From NCBI RefSeq assembly GCF_028502605.1, contig NC_079233.1, positions 2,914,001 through 2,978,000 on the forward strand: a DNA stretch of 64,000 bases, given 5' to 3'. Shown here piece by piece: positions 58,701 through 64,000 of this stretch. Made by a program: the position numbers and the translations under genes. Each line of letters opens with the position of its first letter. The stretch's first letter is position 1. The notes beneath the pieces are model-generated. The model worked only from the letters and a program-made list of their open reading frames with translations, searched no databases and was not told the DNA's origin. The stretch is from Trichoderma breve. Its lineage: Eukaryota; Ascomycota; Sordariomycetes; Hypocreales; Hypocreaceae.

Positions 58701-59667
58701 TTTCCCAGGCCAAAAACACGCGCTGGCCGCCCCGTTTTTCTCGCCTTTTGTTAGAAAATCAGAATTGCTATCCTATATTGTCGCCATCCCCAAATCGTGC
58801 CGAGCTGGCAAATCCCCCATCATTTCCCCCTCCCTCCTCTTTTTTTTTCCCTTTCTCTTTCTTGTTCCTCCATCCGCCTCTCCCCTTTTCTTTTGCCTCA
58901 CCTTCACCTCCTCTCTCTCTCTCCCCAACCACAACCACGCACTTTTAATTTTTCCATCAAATCTCGCTCCCGTGCAGCGCCCGCGCCATCGCCAAAACTT
59001 GCATCCCTCCAGCCTGGCCCTGCTGCACGCCATTCCAGCTGTTGCAACCGCTGCAGCCCCGCATCCTCAGTGCATCCGTCAGGCCGCCGCGCATCGCATC
59101 ATCCGCTGGCCCAACTTCAACCTGTTCCGTTTGTGAGGCTATTCGCAAGTTCCCAAGGCCAGACTCCGGCTCCACTCGTCACGTTTCCACTCCGGCTTCC
59201 GGCCACTCACGTAACGTCACACTTTCCGCACCGCAGCCTCGTTGAATTGACGCGCTTTGCCGTTTGATTTCATTTGCATTTGCATTTGCATTTCATTTGC
59301 AAGGCTGTCGGTCATTTCAAACACACTCGTTGCCTTTTTTGATTGGGGGTTCTTGATCTTTATTGGTTGTGTCTCATCGGGTTCTTTCTTTTTTTTTTCT
59401 TCTCCTCCCTTTTCCATTTTAATCTTCACCTCTTCTTCTGTTTTTTTATGTTGTAATACATAATATTCCGTCCTCTGCGAAATCACCGAGCCTCGCCCGG
59501 AATTCCCTCTCCATCTCCATATCTCGGCCACTAGAAAAAACGACAGATTGCCCTTCGCAGCCAACATCCACCTTTTCCGGTCCGTGTCTGAGAGACAGTT
59601 GCGCTGCCGCCAGGTCACATCTTGACGGCAGCCTCCCCATCGCCTCCAGCTTCGCGTCAGCCCTACT
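55743..59667. other. Long gene-free region upstream of HPC2
   Basis: 3.9 kb between two divergent start codons. The last ~1 kb before HPC2 is strongly pyrimidine-rich (58.8-59.5 kb) with a CATTTG repeat, and is probably promoter plus a long 5' UTR. No conserved ORF, tRNA or element is seen in the rest. Confidence 0.5.
59271..59300. repeat. CATTTG hexamer repeat in the HPC2 upstream region
   Basis: Three exact CATTTG units followed by CATTT and CATTTGC. Overlapping ATTTGCAT octamers result. It lies ~370 bp upstream of the HPC2 start. Confidence 0.75.
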
Positions 59668-61753
59668 ATGGCTGCTGTCGGCGACGCATCGACGCGATTC
59701 GACTCCTCCGCCGGCGAACTCTCTTCTCCCCCTTCAGGCTCCCTCTCAGAACCCGGGTCGCCCTCTCACGGGGCTGGCCGCCGTCCCAACGTCGCGAAAG
59801 ACGGCTCAAAGATCGAAATGGAGGAAATCGTCGTCAGCGGCGACCAGAACCCGCAGTACTCGCAGCAGTATCCGTCGCAGCCCCCTCCTGGCGGCTCTCC
59901 TGGAACCGCCCCGGGCTCTCGAAGCCAGGCGCAAAAGAAATACTCGTACATCGACGGCGAATGGGTGCAACTAACAGCAGCGGGAGTACCCCGCAAAAAG
60001 CCGGGACGCAAGCCCGGCTCCGTGGTCAAGCCAAAGGCTCCTGCAGACGGATCCGAAGCGCCCAAGGTTCGCAAGCCTAGAAAGTCTCGAGATGCGGAAG
60101 CGCCGCCCGTCCAGCGCAAGAGAAAGTTAGCGCCTGCCTCTGATGTCGATACCGATGCGCCCAGTCCAAGGCCACTCGCCCCTGCTGCAGCGCCTGGACT
60201 GTCTTCTTCTTCTCCTTCTCTTCACCCTCAGCTTGGAGAGCCTCTGTCTTCCACGCCCCAGCATCAGTTACAGCAGCTGCCTGATAGACGGTATTCACCC
60301 AAGATGCAGAAGCGAGAAGGCTATCCTAGCTCCATGCAGAGTATTCTAAATGCCGACCCGCCGCCAGTTACTCGATCACCGTCAAACAGCATCGCCAGCC
60401 CTACATCCATACCCGTGCGCACCAGCGGCCAGAGTTACGATCCCATCCGAGGCAACTATGATCCCGTCCGAGAAACCATAACTTCGCATTACTCTTCAGC
60501 GGCTGGGTCTCCGCGAGCCACCCTAGCTGTTCAGCCATCACACCGCTCGCCGTCTATTGCCAGCATGATTGAGCCACAGCCGTCCACCAAGGCATCGCCT
60601 AGTCAATCCCACCAGCCATACCCGCCTGCAGTGCCTCAGTCTCGCCTGCAAACTCAAGAGGCTACCCCGCTACCGCCTTCCCCGTCCTATGTGCCCAAGA
60701 CAACAGCTTCCACGCCAGCTCAAACTCCCGCATTGAAGCCTGCGGTCCCAGAGATAAAACGTGACGCCCCCACACCTACGCCTCCAGCGCCACGACCAGT
60801 CATCGACCACGCAAACTTTACCACAATTGCAAACGGGCCTGTGAAGAAGGTGTCGCCGAAGCAAAAGCCCATCACCGGCGTCTCGACACCAAAGACGGAC
60901 TATCTGGATGAGACAATAATGGAGATGGACGAGAGATCGATTCTCGACTTCGGCAGAGCCCGCCCCGGCGAAGAAAAGGAGACGCCCACCATCGTCCTCA
61001 CCATTCCCATCTCTGCGGGAGAAACTAACAAATACGTAAATTTTATGCGTATGGCAGAGGATCAGTACGGCTGGGATGCCTTGCATCCCCGTCTTGCCGC
61101 CGACCGAGACCGCAAAGCTCGAATTGCTGCAGCGGCCGCGTCCCTGGAGAAGGTCGAATCCGGCCGTGAGTCTGGTGATGAGATGTCAGTCGACTTGTCC
61201 GATGCTGAAGGCAGCAATCCCGAAAACGGTGGAGTGAGTGGCGCCGATGCCCAAGCCAAGCCAAAGAAGAAGCGAAACTTCAAGGAGGACCAATACGACG
61301 TGGATGACGACTTTGTGGACGACTCTGAACTGCTCTGGGAGGCTCAAGCTGCCGCCAGCCGAGATGGCTTCTTCGTTTATTCGGGCCCCTTAGTTCCCGA
61401 GGTTGAGAAACCAGCTGCGGGGTATGTATCGATCTCATCCCAGATTTATCATTTTCACTTGCTAACTCAGACACTATAGACACGAGGAACGTCCTAAGCG
61501 CGGACGCGGTGGACGAGGCAGTCGAGGCGGCGGCCGAGGAGGCGCGACAAGAGGAGGAGCCACCACTGGACGCGGTGGCGGTCCAGGTTCCCGAGGCGGT
61601 GCCGTCACACGGAAACCTCGTATCACGAAGTCCGAAAAGGCGCAACGAGAGCGGGAAAAGGCAGAAAGAGAGAGCATGGCCAAAGCATCATCCAACGGAT
61701 ACCCTCTCCAGCCCACCACCCCGTCATTATCCGTCCGCGAGCTTGGTTCTTAG
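59668..61753 (+). CDS. HPC2: HIR histone chaperone complex subunit Hpc2 (ubinuclein-like)
   Basis: Subunit of the HIR/HIRA complex, which deposits H3-H4 outside S phase and represses histone genes. Two exons (59668-61421, 61480-61753) give 675 aa. The intron has a GCTAAC branch point and the join restores an RGG tail. Seen: a Ser/Pro-rich N-terminus, an AT-hook-like PRKKPGRKPGS (~111-121), a long disordered Pro/Ser region, and the HPC2/ubinuclein (HUN) domain RNFKEDQYDVDDDFVDDSEL (from residue 535) with its Asp-rich core. The tail is rich in Arg/Gly (GGRGSRGGGRGG) and ends in a charged helix EKAQREREKAERES. The HUN domain makes the call; the rest is low complexity. Confidence 0.92.
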
Positions 61754-62806
61754 AAGAAGAAACGAATGGCGAATGATGATTGTCGACGCTCTCCCAGAAG
61801 GACGAAATTACGGAAGTTGTGAACGTTTCAAGAAGCTATTCAGCAGCTTTTCTAATTCCCAGCAGGCCTGTGCGATTAATATTAGCGACCGACGCACGAT
61901 TTTATCTCGTTTGCGCTTTGCAGCCATGGGCTGGCTGATTGATGCTCTTTTTGTTTTTTCGCTCCCCCCTCTGGACGGCATCCTGGAAGTCCTGCGAACA
62001 ACTAAACGACAAGGGGGTCATACCGAACCTGATTACCACTCGTCACGAACCGAGCATCTCTGTGTTAAAAGAACCTTTTTTTCCTTCATCATTTGCGGCA
62101 CGATAATCTCCTGCCTTGGCACAGACATTGTTTGATTTTCTTTTTACAGCTTTGTTTTTGTCATCTTTTTCTCCATTGGCTTGTTTTTTTTCCTTTCTGT
62201 CTGGGAATTGTATCAAGGAGGGACATCTGGGCTGACGGCGGCGTTTACACGGATGATGGAAACATTGTGGGAGGAGACTGCGTGAAGGGGAGAAAGAGTA
62301 TTCAACTGGGTTCAGACCTGACAGGATGGAATGCCGTTCACTTTTGGGTCATGTGCATAATGGGGCGTGAAAATAGATGGCCGTTTCTGTGTTTTTTTCT
62401 GACCGGCTTTGTTGATTTTTTTTACTACTCTACTTTCTACTGTTTTTGTTTCCTTTTTCACTTCTCTTATCATTTGTGTTCTTTCATTTTCATCTTTTTC
62501 TTTTTTTTTTTTTCCTTTAATTATTATTGAGATGACGAAGAGACATGTATGGGGAAAAAAATAAATTTTCAAGCGCTATGCCTCCGCCCAACGAAGCTCT
62601 CCCTCTAGTAGCGTCCCAGGCAAAAAATACTCTTTTCTGTATACAGAAACAGACTAAAATAGACAATTCTCTTCTTCACTTTTTCCATCCTCCACCTCCA
62701 TATATATATGTCAAAGTGTGAAATTTTGAAGAAACACTAAGAAATTGAAAAGAAGAAGAAGAAGAAAGAAGAAAGAAGAAGAAATGGTAATGAGTTAAAA
62801 AGATAT
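61754..62806. other. Intergenic, convergent 3' ends of HPC2 and GGA
   Basis: 1.05 kb, T-rich on the left and A/G-rich on the right, with a GAA-type microsatellite at 62750-62784. It holds both 3' UTRs; no gene seen. Confidence 0.6.
62750..62784. repeat. GAA/GAAA microsatellite
   Basis: Interrupted (GAA)n and GAAA units over ~35 bp just 3' of the GGA stop codon. Confidence 0.85.
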
Positions 62807-63385
62807 TTACGCCAGGCTAAATTCTGCAATCTCGCCCATCTCATTCTTCACCTCCTCGCCGACCTTGTACGACGCTCGCCAGCGAAGCTTGACGGAGTCG
62901 ACGCGCTGGTTCCTGTTGCCGGTGTGCCAGACGTCGACTTCTTGGGTGACGCCACGGCTCTGCTTGGGGGCGAGGGAGCGGCCTGTTTGGGGTTTGAGTT
63001 GGAGTTCGTAGCCCTGAGTGACTTTGAGTTAGCAATTGAAGAGGGGTTCGAATCAGGGGCTTAAAGGGGGTTGTTAGACGTTTACCTTTGTGACGGCTAG
63101 TTGGAAGTGTAGCTCATTAATAGGTTGCGCGGTGTTGTTTGAAAAGGCAAACACAATGTTGATGGAGTTGCTAACGGCCGTGCTGCGCTTCGCCAGAAAG
63201 TCGGTTCTCAAGCCAGAGTTGCTGGCGGTTCCCCTATGCTCCCTAGGCTTGGCGGGCGCCGATTCGGCGGGCAGCGCAGAGGAAAAGTTCCATTCGTCGT
63301 CGTCGTTAGACACGGCCGCGGGTTGAGGCGCGGGAGGGCCGGTGGAAAAGGAGGCAAAGGCGTTGGACACGGCTGGAGGAGGTGA

Positions 63386-63420
<35 letters not shown>

Positions 63421-64000
63421 AGTTGGGCTGGGGCGTGACGGACTGTGAGGCGGGAGGAGATGTGAAGGAGGCAAACTGGGAGAACGGAGGCGGCGTGTCG
63501 TTCTGTCCAGCTCCTCTGGCGGTGCTTCCTTGGGTGAGGGAGGATAGTAGCGCGGGCCCAGGAATATCTAATACATCAAGTTAGCTGTCAAGAGTTCCTT
63601 CATACACACATGAGCGACATCAAAATTGTATGGCTTACTCTGATTCGCACCAAATCCCAAGGCAATGCCGCCGCCCTGTCCATACGTGCTCGACTGGCCG
63701 CTAATGTCCAAGCCGAGGAGATCATTCTCCAATCCGCCAGCCTGTGATGAACCTGCACCGTTGCTGCCGTTGTTCTGCGAAGCATCGCCATCAAAGTCTA
63801 TAAGTGACAACTCGTTTGCCGCCGAGTTCGATCCCGACGGCTGCGACGGCAGAGGAACGCCGGCTGCGACTTTAGCAGCACCTTCGAGGTCGCCCTTCTT
63901 CATGAGCTTATAGCGCTCGACTGTACGGTGTATGCTGTCATTAATCTCCAGCAGCCTGGCCACGGCCTCGTGATCGTCGGACTCCTCTTCACACATCTTC
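62807..64000 (-). CDS. GGA-type clathrin adaptor, 5' part beyond the window
   Basis: Golgi-localised, gamma-ear-containing, Arf-binding adaptor for trans-Golgi to endosome sorting. Partial: the VHS and most of the GAT domain lie beyond the right edge. Exons seen: 64000-63639, 63567-63086, 63013-62807, in consistent frame. Seen: the end of the GAT three-helix bundle (LLEINDSIHRTVERYKLMKKGDLEGA) and a hinge with LIDFDGD and the clathrin-box-like NDLLGLDI. A poly-Gln run of ~11, a DDDEWNF acidic-aromatic motif, and a C-terminal gamma-adaptin-ear (GAE) domain follow (LRTDFLAKRSTAVSNSINIV, NELHFQLAVTKGYELQLKPQ), ending EFSLA. Domain order marks GGA rather than gamma-adaptin. Confidence 0.92.
63388..63418. 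repeat. CTG/CAG trinucleotide repeat encoding poly-Gln in GGA
   Basis: About ten uninterrupted GCT/CTG units on the plus strand encode the hinge poly-Gln run on the minus strand. Such runs are often length-variable between strains. Confidence 0.85.

Noticed and set aside
63043..63058. tRNA B-box-like GGTTCGAATC
   Set aside because: It lies in an intron of GGA, lacks the closing CC and a matching A-box, and no cloverleaf can be formed. No other convincing tRNA was seen.
1..64000. Unusual novel multi-gene system
   Set aside because: Gene order shows unrelated housekeeping and regulatory genes with their own promoters. Nothing suggests a co-transferred or co-acting cassette.

Overview
The window looks like a piece of a filamentous ascomycete nuclear chromosome. 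Most genes carry short introns (roughly 45-110 nt) with GT..CTRAY..YAG signals, there are no operons, promoters are CT-rich, and the gene set is that of a Sordariomycete. The Hypocreales, and Trichoderma within them, are my best guess. That placement is inferred from gene content and protein style, not from any search. I can support 20 protein-coding genes, the last one cut by the right edge. I see no rRNA, tRNA, CRISPR array or intact transposon.

Layout, left to right: (1) 0.1-3.0 kb, a secreted subtilisin-like protease with 12 exons and an apparent one-base frameshift. (2) 3.3-5.2 kb, a (6-4) photolyase/cryptochrome, divergent from a GMC oxidoreductase at 5.9-7.9 kb. (3) 7.9-9.0 kb, a PQ-loop membrane protein, divergent from MSH2 at 9.4-12.3 kb. 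(4) 13.0-13.8 kb, a complex I accessory subunit, divergent from TRM10 at 14.4-15.6 kb; TRM10 converges on the DNA primase small subunit PRI1 at 15.7-17.5 kb. (5) 20.2-22.4 kb, SKN7, flanked by gene-free stretches of 2.7 and 3.5 kb. (6) 26.0-35.4 kb, a denser block: a GNAT acetyltransferase, a DUF167 protein, a HAD/'Swiss Army Knife' RNA-repair-like protein, eIF2B-epsilon (GCD6) and a CPA2 cation/proton antiporter. (7) 39.8-42.5 kb, a CP2/Grainyhead transcription factor between gene-free stretches of 4.4 and 5.3 kb. (8) 47.8-49.1 kb, a seven-helix orphan membrane protein, then eIF2A (50.6-52.8 kb), an RPAP1/RBA50-like RNA polymerase II assembly factor (54.5-55.7 kb), the HIR-complex subunit HPC2 (59.7-61.8 kb) and the 3' part of a GGA clathrin adaptor (62.8 kb to the edge).

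The genes are mostly unrelated housekeeping and regulatory genes, not a pathway cluster. Three act in DNA metabolism (photolyase, MSH2, PRI1). MSH2 and PRI1 each have ACGCGT (MluI cell-cycle box-like) sites upstream, and those of PRI1 form a perfect 16-bp palindrome. Two are translation initiation factors (GCD6, eIF2A). Three are transcription or chromatin regulators (SKN7, CP2-type factor, HPC2), and each has several kilobases of gene-free DNA upstream.

I did not find a convincing new biological system. The best leads are the frameshifted protease, the PRI1 palindrome, a 9-bp palindromic-core motif (TACTCGTAC) that recurs only in gene-free DNA, micro-exons in SKN7 and the PQ-loop gene, and the orphan seven-helix protein. 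Exon boundaries were worked out by hand from splice signals and frame continuity. Nothing was checked against transcripts or databases.
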